This document shows positions 11,101-24,128 of a stretch of 60,000 nt of DNA, one piece after another. Source of the stretch: Bugula neritina (taxonomy: Eukaryota; Bryozoa; Gymnolaemata; Cheilostomatida; Bugulidae); NCBI GenBank assembly GCA_964035545.1, contig OZ037768.1:3029501-3089500 (forward strand), given 5' to 3'. Under the pieces are notes generated by a model. It did no database searches, was not told where the DNA came from, and saw only the letters and a program-made list of their open reading frames with translations. Position 1 is the first letter of the stretch. Each line of letters begins with the position of its first letter. The translations under genes were made by a program, and so were the position numbers.

Positions 11101-12329
11101 ATGTGTATATTGTATTGTGTATACAGATGTGATATGTGTATATTGTAGTAGTGTGTATACAGATGTAATATGTGTATATTGTATTGTGTATACAGATGTA
11201 ATATGTGTATATTGTAGTAGTGTGTATACAGATGTGATATGTGTATATTGTAGTGTGTATACAGATGTAATATGTGTATATTGTAGTAGTGTGTATACAG
11301 ATGTAATATGTGTATATTGTATTGTGTATACAGATGTAATATGTGTATATTGTAGTAGTGTGTATACAGATGTGATATGTGTATATTGTAGTGTGTATAC
11401 AGATGTAATATGTGTATATTGTATTGTGTATACAGATGTAATATGTGTATATTGTAGTAGTGTGTATACAGATGTGATATGTGTATATTGTAGTGTGTAT
11501 ACAGATGTAATATGTGTATATTGTAGTAGTGTGTATACAGATGTAATATGTGTATATTGTATTGTGTATACAGATGTAATATGTGTATATTGTAGTAGTG
11601 TGTATACAGATGTGATATGTGTATATTGTAGTGTGTATACAGATGTAATATGTGTATATTGTAGTAGTGTGTATACAGATGTGATATGTGTATATTGTAG
11701 TGTGTATACAGATGTAATATGTGTATATTGTATTGTGTATACAGATGTAATATGTGTATATTGTAGTAGTGTGTATACAGATGTAATATGTGTATATTGT
11801 AGTAGTGTGTATACAGATGTGATATGTGTATATTGTAGTGTGTATACAGATGTAATATGTGTATATTGTAGTAGTGTGTATACAGATGTAATATGTGTAT
11901 ATTGTATTGTGTATACAGATGTAATATGTGTATATTGTAGTAGTGTGTATACAGATGTGATATGTGTATATTGTAGTGTGTATACAGATGTAATATGTGT
12001 ATATTGTATTGTGTATACAGATGTAATATGTGTATATTGTATTGTGTATACAGATGTGATATGTGTATATTGTAGTAGTGTGTATACAGATGTAATATGT
12101 GTATATTGTAGTAGTGTGTATACAGATGTAATATGTGTATATTGTATTGTGTATACAGATGTAATATGTGTATATTGTATTGTGTATACAGATGTGATCT
12201 GTGTATATTGTAGTGTTCTCACCTCTGTTACGACTGAGCCCACCACCAAGTGATCGAGACTATTACTTCAATCTAGACGACACAGAAGGAGTAGCAGATC
12301 TATTTGATATTATTAATTACCCGGTATAG
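5185..12329 (+). CDS. E2F4/5: Transcription factor E2F4/5 homologue, 391 aa, nine exons
   Basis: Exons: 5185-5361, 6543-6652, 6934-7095, 7443-7551, 8787-8846, 9016-9240, 9591-9663, 10238-10381, 12214-12329; total 1176 nt, in frame throughout. Known of the family: nuclear cell-cycle regulators that bind DNA as dimers with DP and are held by p107/p130 pocket proteins. Seen here: winged-helix DNA-binding domain at about residues 32-98, with [15 protein letters not shown] at 70-84; a heptad-rich coiled coil at about 105-145; a marked box starting AYVTHKDIC near 152 and including [17 protein letters not shown]; a Ser/Pro-rich linker; and a C-terminal pocket-protein-binding segment, [18 protein letters not shown], at 369-386. 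There is no cyclin-A-binding N-terminus, which fits E2F4/5 rather than E2F1-3. Intron 3 is AT-AC. Introns 4, 7 and 8 hold minisatellites. The start ATG is the first in frame and sits just before the domain. Confidence 0.95.
5381..5680 (+). repeat. Degenerate GTAAGTGTAACACTAAC-type repeats, E2F intron 1
   Basis: Loose tandem copies of short words such as agtgtaac, cagtgtgagtgt and cactaac fill the start of intron 1. They are too diverged to define a single unit. Confidence 0.5.
7096..7442 (+). other. U12-type AT-AC intron 3 of E2F4/5
   Basis: The intron begins ATATCCTTTG, the minor-spliceosome 5' consensus. It ends in AC, with TCCCTTAACC at 7421-7430 as branch site about 14 nt before the junction. 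No GT-AG pair gives a continuous frame here. The AT-AC junction restores ...NYT|AAYVTH..., matching the conserved start of the marked box. E2F genes of other animals are known hosts of such introns, so this is probably ancestral. Confidence 0.9.
8355..8600 (+). repeat. About ten copies of a 25-bp minisatellite, E2F intron 4
   Basis: The unit contains tctgcatatagtaacagtca followed by ctcta. Copies alternate between agtaacagtc and agtgactgtc forms. It lies well away from exon borders. Confidence 0.85.
9700..9985 (+). repeat. About thirteen copies of a 21-bp minisatellite, E2F intron 7
   Basis: The unit contains tgtatactagtcacatacc. It starts about 40 bp after the exon 7 donor at 9664. Units vary at tgtaca/tgtata and cacaca/cacata. 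Because the unit is a multiple of three, both strands stay open; this is not evidence of a gene. Confidence 0.9.
10690..12213 (+). repeat. About 45-copy 33/36-bp minisatellite ending at the E2F last-exon acceptor
   Basis: The array has three unit lengths or endings: 33 bp ending in tgtatt, 33 bp ending in tgtagt, and 36 bp ending in tgtagtagt. All carry tgtatacagatgtaatatg or the gtgata variant, followed by tgtatattgta. The last unit forms the 3' splice site of exon 9 (tgtgtatattgtag before 12214). Most units therefore carry a close copy of the acceptor. Both strands are free of stops in one frame because units are multiples of three; this is simple repeat, not protein. Confidence 0.95.
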
Positions 12330-12946
12330 AAGTTTATAGACCGGCTCTAAACTCTACTATATTTTATTTACCCATTCGGAAATATGCAAAAATAATGATA
12401 ATCAAACATCCCAAATTAGTCAGTTCAGCTGCATCCAAAGAGTTGTCTATCTTTTTAGACGGTGACGGCACAAACTTTTGCTATTATCTGCCTGTCCTTC
12501 AAATGTTCATCTCCAAGTGGCAATTTAAGAAAAAATGTTAAATTTAATTTTGCTCAAAATAGATGATTTTATATAGTTCTTGCACGTGTAGAGCGTTCCT
12601 GTAGAAGTTATCTAACCTTTGCTAAATGTTTTGTTAAGTCGTTGGATTTAATTCTTTCGCTAATATGAAGTTGTTTTCTCCTAACAATTATCACATCCCA
12701 CGAAGTGCTTTGAAAGTTTATTAATTATGGGTACGCTAAGGTTTTCCAACTAATACTATGCAAGCAACGCTATGTTATTTGAGCAGATTTCTTGAAAAAT
12801 TTTCTTTATTGATATTTATTCTTAATGAAGGCTCACTTAAGAGATCTTTCACTTGTAGAGTAGTTCTATATCACTCATATGACTTACTCTTCAGTTTTTC
12901 TTTAAATCCTTTGTACAGTTTTACAAATTTAATGTATATATTTGTA

Positions 12947-12952
12947 AATAAA
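12947..12952 (+). terminator. Candidate polyadenylation signal of E2F4/5
   Basis: AATAAA lies about 620 bp after the stop codon in T-rich sequence. It is the first such hexamer found downstream of the stop. Confidence 0.5.
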
Positions 12953-13296
12953 AGATTTAGTTTTGATTTGAAATGCTAAAGTCGTCTTTCTAAAGTTGGG
13001 GGTAGTCATATATTAGAATTGTTCCAAGTGTGGAAAGTCTGTTGCCTTCTTAGCTTGCTGTGGTGTTCTAACAATGGTTGTTGTGCAAACAATGTTTATT
13101 GGTGTACAAGCATCATAACTACAATGTCTTTATGTTGGGGGATTTTATTTTCATATTGAAGTTGCAAAATTTTTAAAAGTAAACGATCAACTCCACCGCT
13201 ACAACACTGTATTGTGTTGGAAAGTATGGGCACTGTTATCAAATCTATATTTTATGAAATATAATGGTATTTGTGATACAAAAATACACAGCTATC

Positions 13297-13300
<4 letters not shown>

Positions 13301-13330
<30 letters not shown>
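13301..13330. repeat. (TA)15 microsatellite at outer edge of receptor cluster
   Basis: A perfect TA tract. Sequence to its right (ctgtcaaattacataagatg) is shared with the other receptor units; sequence to its left is not. Confidence 0.9.
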
Positions 13331-13331
<1 letters not shown>

Positions 13332-13958
13332 TGTCAAATTACATAAGATGAATAATTTAGCATACTTGTATTATAGGGTACTCAAGTATAAAAGATATAG
13401 CCTCACATGTAATAGATTTCTAATAATAGGCTTTCACACAATATAATTTAAGTAGCTAATAATATGAGAGAAAGTAAGTTGTAAGTGTTATATGCCTGCA
13501 TGATCAACCAGGTAGTGACTAACAGGTACAAGATAACATGCTATAAAAATTAGCAAAATATTATTAATGCAAGGTACCCAAGCACTCAATAGAAGACTCC
13601 TAATTTATATATTATATACTTTTAGATTAGTATAATATTATAATATATAATAGCACTTTGTAATAATATTGTTAGTAGCCTACAACTTCATAACCAGTCA
13701 ACTGCAAATTAATAGTATAGAGTTCTTACTTCACAGATAGACTGCTTCTTTATATAGCTGTGTTGGCTACAAACAGTATACAAACTAAGCTATACACACC
13801 ACACTGTGTCTTATTTGATACAAAATTCAGTTAGAGATTTTAAAGTTACTTTGTTAACAGAAATTGGGACTGAATAACCAAAACTTTATAATAGAATGTG
13901 TATAGTCAAGTAGCAACTATTATAAGCAAGAAATTAATGTCTAGTTTCATACCTATGC

Positions 13959-16900
13959 TCATATACACTGAGTACAAAAATGCACATAACTGCACAATAT
14001 TATATAAGGTATAAAAGAATACATACCCTGATCCTCAGGTGCTGCTGTAGCTGCTGCCGATACAGACTGAGCTCTGCACAACGCAGTGTGCCTAAAACAG
14101 TCAACTCATGTAGTGTATTATGTTTTGATCTTTTGTTTGAATGTTGTGAGAATTAATTTATGAGTATACAGTGATATATTATACTATTTACAATTATATA
14201 TTTTATGATGTTTATATATTATAGGCTTGTATTGTATTTAATCTGAGAAATTGTAGCTTATAACCTTGTAATAATATTTTAAACTTGGCAAGTAAACTTC
14301 CAAATAGTATCCTACTAATTTGTAGTGTGATGAACTTTTTGACAAAATGTAGTTTCTAGCATAATATTTAAATAATATAATTACTAGTGTTATATCTACT
14401 GACACTGTGAGATCATTTACACAAACTCCTATCAGTTTCAAGACCAGATGAGAACCCTTGATGACAGGGCTTTAAGTAGGCCAAAGTCTGTGATTTCTGT
14501 CAAGGTTTGAAGGATTTACTGAAGCTTAGGAGCAATTATCATGATCTTGCTGACATCTCTAATGACAGTAACTTTACTAAGTGGAAAAATTTATGATGAG
14601 ACCACCTAAGAAGTTTCCAGACTAAATTGAATGGTAAGACAACTATAGAATAGGCTACCTGTATAAGCTGTTGAATGAGAAGTAGACCAGTCCTTTCAAG
14701 GAGTACTCAAGTACTAGACTATGTCTAGCTATTTCCAACCAAGTTAATAGAGTTGCTGGAGGCAAATAAGTCCAGTGAATTAGTGCTTGCATCAATATTC
14801 TGCAATGCCAGACAGACTATTGGTGTTTAATTGAACAACCAATATGATTCACTTGGTGACTGGTAAAAATGGCACAGGTAAAAATGGCACAGGTAATAAT
14901 GGCACAGGTAATAATGGCACAAATGGCAAAGTAGGTAAAAAATGGCACGTTTTCAATATCTAATTTGAAATTTTAGCATACTCAAGGGGGCAAATACATA
15001 ATTTGAGGAAAATATTAATAGGTGATAACATTTTTACTATTACAAATAATCAAGTTGGGTGGTGAAAGATTAACATTAGTATGGTATATACTTTTTAGTG
15101 TTTCTTTTTTTAACGACATATATATAGGATATTTATAGATAGGCTTTTAGTCTATTTCACCATGATCCTATGTAGTATATTAGTTTAAACTGCATACTAG
15201 ACTATTATATATATAGCATTATTAAAACATTTTAGGGTAAAAGTTGATATGTTTGGTTATATAAGATTATACTACTCACCTCTCCTTCTGAGCTGCATGA
15301 TCAAATAAGGTTACAATATGATTTGGTCCAGTTTTGTTTTCTATTTACTGTTAATTTTACAAACCCTTTACAGCACTGGGATAACCTATATATTATGTGC
15401 AGTGGCTTGCTTTTAAAAATGCTTTGATCAAAATGTTTTTTATCAAGCAAGTTTATGTAGAATGGTCTCAAAAACTGTTTTGGGACCATAGAACTATTTA
15501 TGAGAAACTTACAAAGGGGTCTCACAAATCAGCTTCCAGGCTAACACTGCAGTCAGCATCACCACAACCGTATGAAACTCTTCCTCCAAGGAATATTGCC
15601 TGGTAGCCCACGTTAGAAAAATTATCAGTAGCAATGTCAGCCCATAGGGTATATAAACTGTAAAAAGCTATAAGATAAAAATTAGAACTTGTAAAGAATA
15701 AATTATAGAACCCACTATAAAGGTCAGAATTGCAGATTTTTTAAAAGTAAAAGTTATAACAGAGGCTTTTCGCATGAGAGTTTGTTTGACTATATATAAG
15801 AAAAAGCAATCACATGTGAAACTGTATAAGCATCAATTCAAAGACTATAAATCTAAAAAAACCCTTCTGCTTTATAACAGTATAAACGATTAAATTTTAG
15901 TTTCCATTATGTCCAATTAAAAGGTCTTAAGGTCATCATATAACCTTCATATGCTATTTGTGATGGTAATTATTGATGTGTTTCTCTAAATAAAGCAAGG
16001 TCACTAAATGTTAAAAGTTCTTGTCTAAATGCTTATTAGTTTAAAAATTGTTTGACCCTTAGGCCTAAGGTTCTCACACTAAATGCTTTAGGAAAAATAA
16101 CCATTTCTTTTCAGAGTAGCAATTTAATAAGAGTAGGGGTTTCGCAGTAATCAACTTCTAAAACTATTTACAGCCTCCACAAAAAGCTATTGCACGCACC
16201 TGGCTGATTTGGGACAAGTAGGTAAAAGATGGCACATTTTCAGTATCAGGGTTTGCAGAGGAGAGTTGGGAATTTGAGGTTTAACTTTGAGGTGAGGGTT
16301 TGAGTTTGGGGTGGGGGTTTGAGTTTGGGGTGGGGGTTTGAGTTTGGGGTGGGGGTTTGGGGTTTGAGAAGATTTACCATCAGTGTGCCTTGTTTTCCTA
16401 CTTTTCAATTTGCCCAATTTTTACCTGTGCCATTATTACATGTGCCACTTTTACCTGTGCCATTTTCACTTGTGCCATTATTACCTAAACTGCTTTTGAA
16501 TTTATCTGTGTATACATGTTTGCTGAAAGATAAGCAAAATTTATAACTGTTGTGGCAAGCAGTATGCAAAAAAAAATTCTATAGCACATTTATAATATTT
16601 TCTGTTATAGAATATTCATTAAAGATATTGCTTTGTTTGTCACCAGAACTCACCCCATAGACTCTCAAGTACTCAAAGACGTAACTTCTATAGAAATCTG
16701 GACTCGAGATCTCATGTCTGTCTTTCCAAGCTATCAGCTTTGTTAGCAGCCATCCTGGCAAACTTAGAGCCACAGAAACAACCAGAACTCCTATGATCAC
16801 AGCTATGACTCTTGATAAGGAGATCCTACAGTACCACTTGTTTAATTAGAATATTCTTTTTTCATAAAGATATATTTTAGTTGCATTTTTGAAAAAAGTT

Positions 16901-17491
16901 GAATTCTATATCTTTGTTATAAATTAAAGCTAAATGATGCAGAAGAGCTACCATAGACCAAGCAAAGGTTCATACAGTCCATACAAGTATGACCAGTCTT
17001 TTGTATACAACATAAAAACACTAACTAACAACTCACCATGATTTAAATTGCTTCACTCCTATGTGTATAAGAGAAATAACTGCCATTGCTAAGATGACAA
17101 ACTCAGAAGCTGTTGCCAAGAAAGAAAGAAAATGTGGTGCTAAGTTGATGAGCAAGTATTGGAAGTTAGAGTCGTAGAAGAGAGGATCAGAGGAAATTGG
17201 CAGTGGAGATCCCTTCCTGGCATACACAGTAAGTTGGTATATGCTCCATAAAATGTTCATTCCGAGGTCAAACAGTCCAACTGCTAGAAACAGTCCATAT
17301 GCGTTCTTGGTGCACCCATATCTTCTTACCAGCAGAATGAGTACAATGACATTAAGTAAGTTTAACACTGCTCCAATGACATTAAGACCAGCATGTCCAA
17401 GATTGAGGGCAACGCTTAGCTGGTCTGGGGTGAAGGAAGAAGAATGGGTGGTGTATTTGTACTCATAATCAGAGGTAGGAGGAAATGTCAT
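13959..17491 (-). CDS. Seven-pass class-A-GPCR-like receptor, paralogue 1 (351 aa)
   Basis: Coding exons on the minus strand: 17037-17491, 16654-16825, 15513-15667, 14659-14799, 13959-14091; 1056 nt in frame, with junction phases 2,0,2,2. A short noncoding exon ends at 17601. Predicted helices: TM1 about 32-55, TM2 64-86 (Asp75 in LFDLG, like D2.50), TM3 118-142, TM4 153-178, TM5 211-229, TM6 240-258, TM7 284-304. Loop charges favour N-out, C-in. TM7 ends GLVYFSFNSLYR, reminiscent of NPxxY plus helix 8. There is no DRY (SLIH instead) and no TM3 Cys. The tail has ALCRAQS, a possible palmitoylation site. Unlike the other copies, this one lacks N-glycosylation sequons in its N-terminus. I infer a divergent chemoreceptor-type GPCR; the ligand is unknown. 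The 3' flank is convergent with E2F4/5. Confidence 0.8.
14440..14585 (-). repeat. SINE tail relic in intron 5 of receptor 1
   Basis: Words such as gatgagaacccttgatgacagggctttaa and caattatcatgatcttgctgacatc resemble the tail of the tRNA-derived SINE at 46405-46594. The same relic occurs at the equivalent intron position in the other receptor units, so it predates their duplication. Confidence 0.45.
14862..14960 (+). repeat. 15-bp tandem repeat with ATGGCAC terminus (MITE fragment)
   Basis: Four copies of ggtaaaaatggcaca/ggtaataatggcaca are followed by gtaggtaaaaaatggcacg, which matches the left end of the element at 16216. It lies in intron 4 of receptor 1 and looks like an internally deleted copy. 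Confidence 0.6.
16216..16486. mobile_element. MITE-like element with GGTAAAAATGGCACA subterminal repeats
   Basis: The left end is gtaggtaaaagatggcaca. The right end is an inverted array of the same word (ttacctgtgccattatta). The interior holds a G-rich 19-bp minisatellite (gggtttgagtttggggtgg, 3 copies, 16295-16360) with quadruplex potential. It lies in intron 3 of receptor 1. A related, interrupted copy is at the same intron position in receptor 3. No transposase is seen. Confidence 0.6.
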
Positions 17492-19230
<1,739 letters not shown>

Positions 19231-19575
19231 ACTGTCAAATTACACAAGATGAAGAATTTAGCATACATGTATTATAGGGTACTCAAGTACAAAAGATATA
19301 GAAAAATATTAATAAATTTGGTAATTATCATTTAACCTCACATGTAATATAGATGCAATATAAATTTCTAATCTGTATTCAACAATATACTAATAATATT
19401 AAAAGAGAGTAGCTGTCCACTTTTAGATATCTGTATGGTAAACAAGCTAGTGACCAATAGGTACAAGATTATATAAATTATAATATAGGCTAAAAGCGAC
19501 ACACAAAGGTACTGAACAGATAACTCCTAATTTGTATAAACTTTTAAATTCAATTATTGATTTTAAAAATTAGCT

Positions 19576-19813
<238 letters not shown>

Positions 19814-19841
19814 AGTTGATTTCTGACTATTAGTACAATTG

Positions 19842-20471
19842 CTAAATAATGTTATATATGCTACTGGTTATAGAAGAGATGCATAACTGGTTATAGAAGA
19901 GATGCATATCATCATCCTCAAATCCTTGTGACAACATAATTATCTCATCAGGTGCTGCCGTAGCTGCTGCCGGTGGAGACTGAGCTCTACACAATGCAGT
20001 CTGCCTAAAACAGACAACGTAGTGTATTATGTTTTGATCTCCAGTATTTATTCTGGTTGTGATTTCTAGAAGGGTGATGGAAATATCTCCACAGTCTGTT
20101 TGAATGTTATTTATTCATTACGAGTATAGAGTGACATACCATGCATTTACAATTATATACCTACTATATATAATATATGTATTGTAGGCTTGTGTTGCAT
20201 TTGATATAAAAATATGTAGCCTATTAACTTGGAAAGATACTATAAATTTTTAATAACTTGAAAACAATGCCCTAATAACTTATGACAGTTTCTAGCGTTT
20301 TTTTTTAAGTAATATAATTACTATAGTGTTATATTTATTACCACTCAGTTACACAGGGCAAAGGTTTTTAAGCATGTTAAGGACTGTTTCTTTCACCATG
20401 TTTTCAGTAAATTAGCATGGAACTTTGCTAATATGAAAAACAGTGAGGCGTCCTTAAACTTTTTCACAGCA

Positions 20472-20530
<59 letters not shown>

Positions 20531-23372
20531 ACTGTAATAGGCTACCTGTAAAATCTGCTAAAGAAGAAGTAGCTCAACCCTCTGAGGGCAACATTCACTT
20601 CCAAGCCATATCTTGCTAATTCATACACAGTCAATTCTCCAGAAAATTTCCAAAGTGCTTCTGCCGCTACACTGCAATGATGAGATTTTGTATATTTTAT
20701 GGGAGTTTAGTTCAACAACAATGTAATTTGTCTGATACTTGGCTGTGCAACACATGAGTCTATGTTCTATAATGGTTAAAAATTCACTCATTATTGTATC
20801 TCACATGCTCATATAATAAAGTATCTGTAAGCCATTATTCTCTCGCATATAACAGGCTCACAAAACACTCTCATCTGTCTATAATGTGCTCTTATATATG
20901 CTCACTATTCATCCTCTTGGGTCTATTATTTGGTCTCGTACTGTTATTATTCATTCCATACTCTCTTATAATTATGCTCGTTTTTTCAGTCCCATACCTC
21001 CATTATGTACTCTCACATTCCTATTGTTTGCTCTGTTACAGTCATTATTCATTCTCTTATGCTTGTTATTCTCTCTTATACCTTTATTCCAGTACTTGCT
21101 CTTGCGCCTGCTTCATTAACTACGATACAGCTGAGAGTAGGGAGTGTTGTATATGAAAAGAGTGTCTTATTACATCTGAGTTGGTATCCATTTAGACTTT
21201 AAGAATGCTCAAGAGGGCAAAAGCGCAGTTTGATGAGAAAGTAAAGAAACTATTTTTTTATTTTCTGACTAATAACGTCTGATGGTGATTAACATTAGTA
21301 TGGTATAGAATAATTATATAGTGGTTTTTTTTAAATGGTATATAGTTTGTTTGAATTTTGGGTTTGTAAAAAATTCTGCCTTCATCCGGATTTGAACTGC
21401 AGATCCCCAACTTGCAAGCTAACGAGGGCCTACAGAGAAATCTTTACACTGCAATTTCATTTTGTTTTTTACTCTATTTTACTATAGCCCTTTGCTTTTA
21501 AATATTAGAATTAAAAAAGAGGCTTATTGGTAGATTATACTATTTTTTCTGAGGTAATAACGTGGGGCTTTAGTATATAATTATTATTCCTGAAAATGTA
21601 ACATATCTCTTTTAGCTCTAACATAAGTGGTTTGCCCTTAAATTTTTTTATAGTAACACAATTAATGTAGAATGTTAACTGTAGGAACTGTCTTGAGATC
21701 AAAAAGTTATGTATATGCAAGACACTTACGGATACATTTTGAAAAAAAATCCTCCAAATATAGCTCCACCCACCATCGGCCTAACCTTATCAGGTGTTTC
21801 CTCTGAGGAGCCCAGACTGGCAATGCATAGAAGAAACAGTAGTAGGAAATTCAGTCCATAGAATATATAAATTGTAACAATCTATAAAATAAATATTAGA
21901 ACTTGTAAAGAATAAATACAACTAACTAATTTCTGAAGGTCAAAACTATAGCAGAGGTCTTTAGCATGATCATTTGTTTGACTATGAGAAAATAAATCAC
22001 ATTCGAAACTCAAGCATCCATTTTAAAACTATAACACCAAGCGAAGCAAAAAATTACATCTTTGAACATAGCAAAAAATATGGTTGGAGCATTGAAGTGT
22101 TTAATTTTTGGTTCCAGTTAGTTGCTACTTGTAAATCTCAAGGTCAACAGGTTATCAGAGCTTTGAAAACTTTTTTTCACAGTACAGTAACTTTTCATTG
22201 CAGTGAGAAATTACTATACTGTGAAAAAAAATTTTTAAAGCTTTTTGTGAAACCAAGAAGTCACTTTTGATTTATGAACAGTAAGCTACATCTGAGGGTA
22301 TAGACACATGAAACTTTATACAAGTATTTATATGTTCGCAGGAAAGCACACAAAGCTTCTTGAGGTGAGCATGGACAGCATTATATTGAAAATAGACCCA
22401 GGTTAGTACAGTATGGATATCTATGACAGAACTCACATTATATGCTTTCCAGTATGCCAAGGTATCAATTGAGTCAATTACTGCATCTCCAGTAAAACCT
22501 GAGCTAGACATCTCGTGTCTGTCTTTCCAAGCTGTAAGTTGTGTTTCCAGCCATCCTGGCCAGCTCAGAATCACAGATGCAACCAGAGCTCCTATGAGAA
22601 CAGCTGTGGCTCCTGTGAAGGAGAACCTACAGTAGCAGTTACCCAGTTGAAATACTGATGTCTGCACAATTGAATACTTTTGTGTTTACAACAAAAGAAA
22701 AACCACTAACCACTAACCATAAAGGCAACTTTATGGTTGGTGGTCAAGCTGAAAAATAATATGCTAACAAGAGTATTTTTTAAAAGATTAAACTCAATCT
22801 CTCAGTTATAAGTTAGATAGCTGCATGATGTAGAAAAGCCGCTGTAGACCTTGAAAAGGTTTATGTAGCTATGTCTTTACAGCACAAGAACACCAACTAA
22901 CCCCTCACCTATATCCAGATTGTGTCACTGCGTGTATAAGATAAAGAATGGCTGCTCCAAGTATGACAAAGTCAGAAGCTGTTGACAGGAACATGGCAAA
23001 ATGTGGTGCTAAGTTGATGAGCAAGTATTGGAAGTTAGAGTCGTAGAGGAGAGGATCAGAGGAAATTGGCAGTGGAGATCCCTTCCTGGCAAACACAGTA
23101 AGATAGTATATGCTCCATAAAATGTTCGTTCCAAGGTCAAATACTCCAACTGCTAGAAACAGTCCATATGCATTCTTAGGGCATTCATTTCTTCTTAGCA
23201 GTAGAATGAGTACAGTTACATTCAGCAAGTTCAACACTACTCCAATGACATTGAAACCAGCATGTGCCAGATTAAAGTTTCTGATTATCTCAACGCTGTC
23301 ATCAGCAGTGTAATTGGATGCATTGTAGTCATCAGTATTCATCAACAGATCAGAAAGAGCAGGAAATGCCAT
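19842..23372 (-). CDS. Seven-pass class-A-GPCR-like receptor, paralogue 2 (364 aa, most divergent)
   Basis: Coding exons on the minus strand: 22909-23372, 22437-22626, 21730-21881, 20546-20671, 19842-20004; 1095 nt in frame with the same phases as the other copies. The start is ATGGCATTTCC in good Kozak context; upstream codons reach an acceptor at 23397. The N-terminus carries two sequons (NAS, NYT). TM1-TM4 follow the family pattern, with GAVxLN-like TM1, VFDLG in TM2 and SWPGW in TM4. The TM5-TM6 segment differs strongly from the other three (SLGSSEETPDKVRPM in the third inner loop), and TM7 ends GLSYFFFSRFYR. The tail is longest because a 22-bp duplication removes the ancestral stop. I infer an intact, functionally diverged paralogue. 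Confidence 0.8.
19863..19907 (-). repeat. 22-bp tandem duplication extending the receptor 2 tail
   Basis: The word actggttatagaagagatg occurs twice in a row here but once in receptor 4. The duplication replaces the stop seen in receptor 4 and adds about 14 residues before a new TAG at 19842. Confidence 0.85.
20350..20470 (-). repeat. SINE tail relic in intron 5 of receptor 2
   Basis: This degraded copy (gggcaaaggtttttaagc, ttaaggactgttt) aligns with the relic in receptor 4 and weakly with the SINE at 46.4 kb. It is followed by a (TA)n tract at 20476-20525. Confidence 0.35.
20476..20525. repeat. (TA)25 microsatellite, intron 5 of receptor 2
   Basis: A perfect TA tract lying 20 bp from the 3' edge of exon 5 (donor at 20540-20545). 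Confidence 0.9.
21380..21440 (-). repeat. Possible tRNA-derived SINE fragment
   Basis: The minus strand reads ...ctgcagttcaaatccggatg..., which contains a B-box-like GTTCAAATCC preceded by A-box-like tagcttgcaag. Folding is poor. It is called only as a degraded SINE head in intron 4 of receptor 2. Confidence 0.3.
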
Positions 23373-23818
23373 GACTCTGGTGGGCTGTTCATTCACCTAA
23401 AACAGAACTGAGTTGATTAGTTGAAGTTGCTTGACTTAGCTAACTTGAGTCTGACTTCAGTTACTCTTTTCTCAAATCATAATCTTTACTCAACTTGCTC
23501 AACTAATGCTAATTTACTTCAAACATTATTGGTCAATAATCATAAGTATACCTACATAGCCTATTACTACTCTAAGGTTCCAAACATAGACTGGAGCAGA
23601 ATGAATTCTCTTATAAGGTGTTAGATGCAAAGAAAAGCAAAGATTTCTTGTGATCAAATTTTTTCTAAAAGAAAAAAAATTTCCAACTATTCAAACTTTC
23701 AATTTTACCAACCATAAAAGCAATCCTGTTGCTGCATGTAAACAAGTACTGCAAACACTGTGTTTCCTAACCTATATTTTCATTTATTGGAAGGATTTTG
23801 TTCCTATATGCTTTGTAT

Positions 23819-24128
23819 TGTGGTGGCTCGTGGAGCTACCAGCAGCACAATACGCAGGGTCACGTATTTAACCCGGAACAATGGACAGCCAATTAGCGGC
23901 TTTTATAGTTAGTAGCAGTAGTTAGTTTTCCACTGTTATAGTCAGTCGAAGTTAGAGTGTTGAATAATCTAGATGTGTAGAATTATTGAATGTATTTGTA
24001 TAGTTTTTGTAATGTGTTCTTGTGCCTAAAATATATACTCGTTCACTTGACTTATCCTGGTGAAGTTCTCTAGCAAGTAAATAGACTCTCTGGATTGCAT
24101 ATCAACCCAAATACTGAAAAACATAACA
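23819..24128. mobile_element. Solo-LTR-like insertion, 310 bp, in intron 1 of receptor 2
   Basis: The insert begins TGTGGTGGCTCG and ends CATAACA, and is flanked by GTAT on both sides (23815-23818, 24129-24132). Removing it restores tatgctttgtattttatgc, which aligns with the uninterrupted paralogous intron in receptor unit 3 near 30690. TGT...ACA ends and a 4-bp duplication are LTR hallmarks. No internal retrotransposon sequence is present. Orientation is not clear. Confidence 0.65.

Larger units (their letters stand above)
12330..13958. other. E2F4/5 3' UTR and convergent intergenic spacer
   Basis: The likely E2F 3' UTR runs from 12330 to about 12975, with AATAAA at 12947-12952. From 13301 a (TA)15 tract marks the outer edge of the duplicated receptor cluster. 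From 13331 the sequence is homologous to the 3' flanks of the other three receptor units. No coding exon is seen between 12330 and 13958. Confidence 0.6.

Noticed and set aside
10666-12253. Over 500-codon open frames on both strands with an 11-12-residue repeat
   Set aside because: Unit lengths of 33 and 36 bp keep frames open by arithmetic; codon content is that of the minisatellite.
13690-13800. Extra receptor exon (TATA-like tatataaag and a donor-like gtaagaac, conserved in units 1, 3 and 4)
   Set aside because: It lies after the stop codon, with no open frame or partner acceptor; left unassigned.
15397-15606. Plus-strand frame ending in SASPQPYETLPPRNIAW, also at 27265-27561
   Set aside because: It is the antisense shadow of receptor exon 4, which has correct splice sites on the minus strand.
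20794-21202. Hydrophobic plus-strand open frames
   Set aside because: They lie in intron 4 of receptor 2 within a degenerate ctcattattc-type repeat; no splice context or homologue in the other units.
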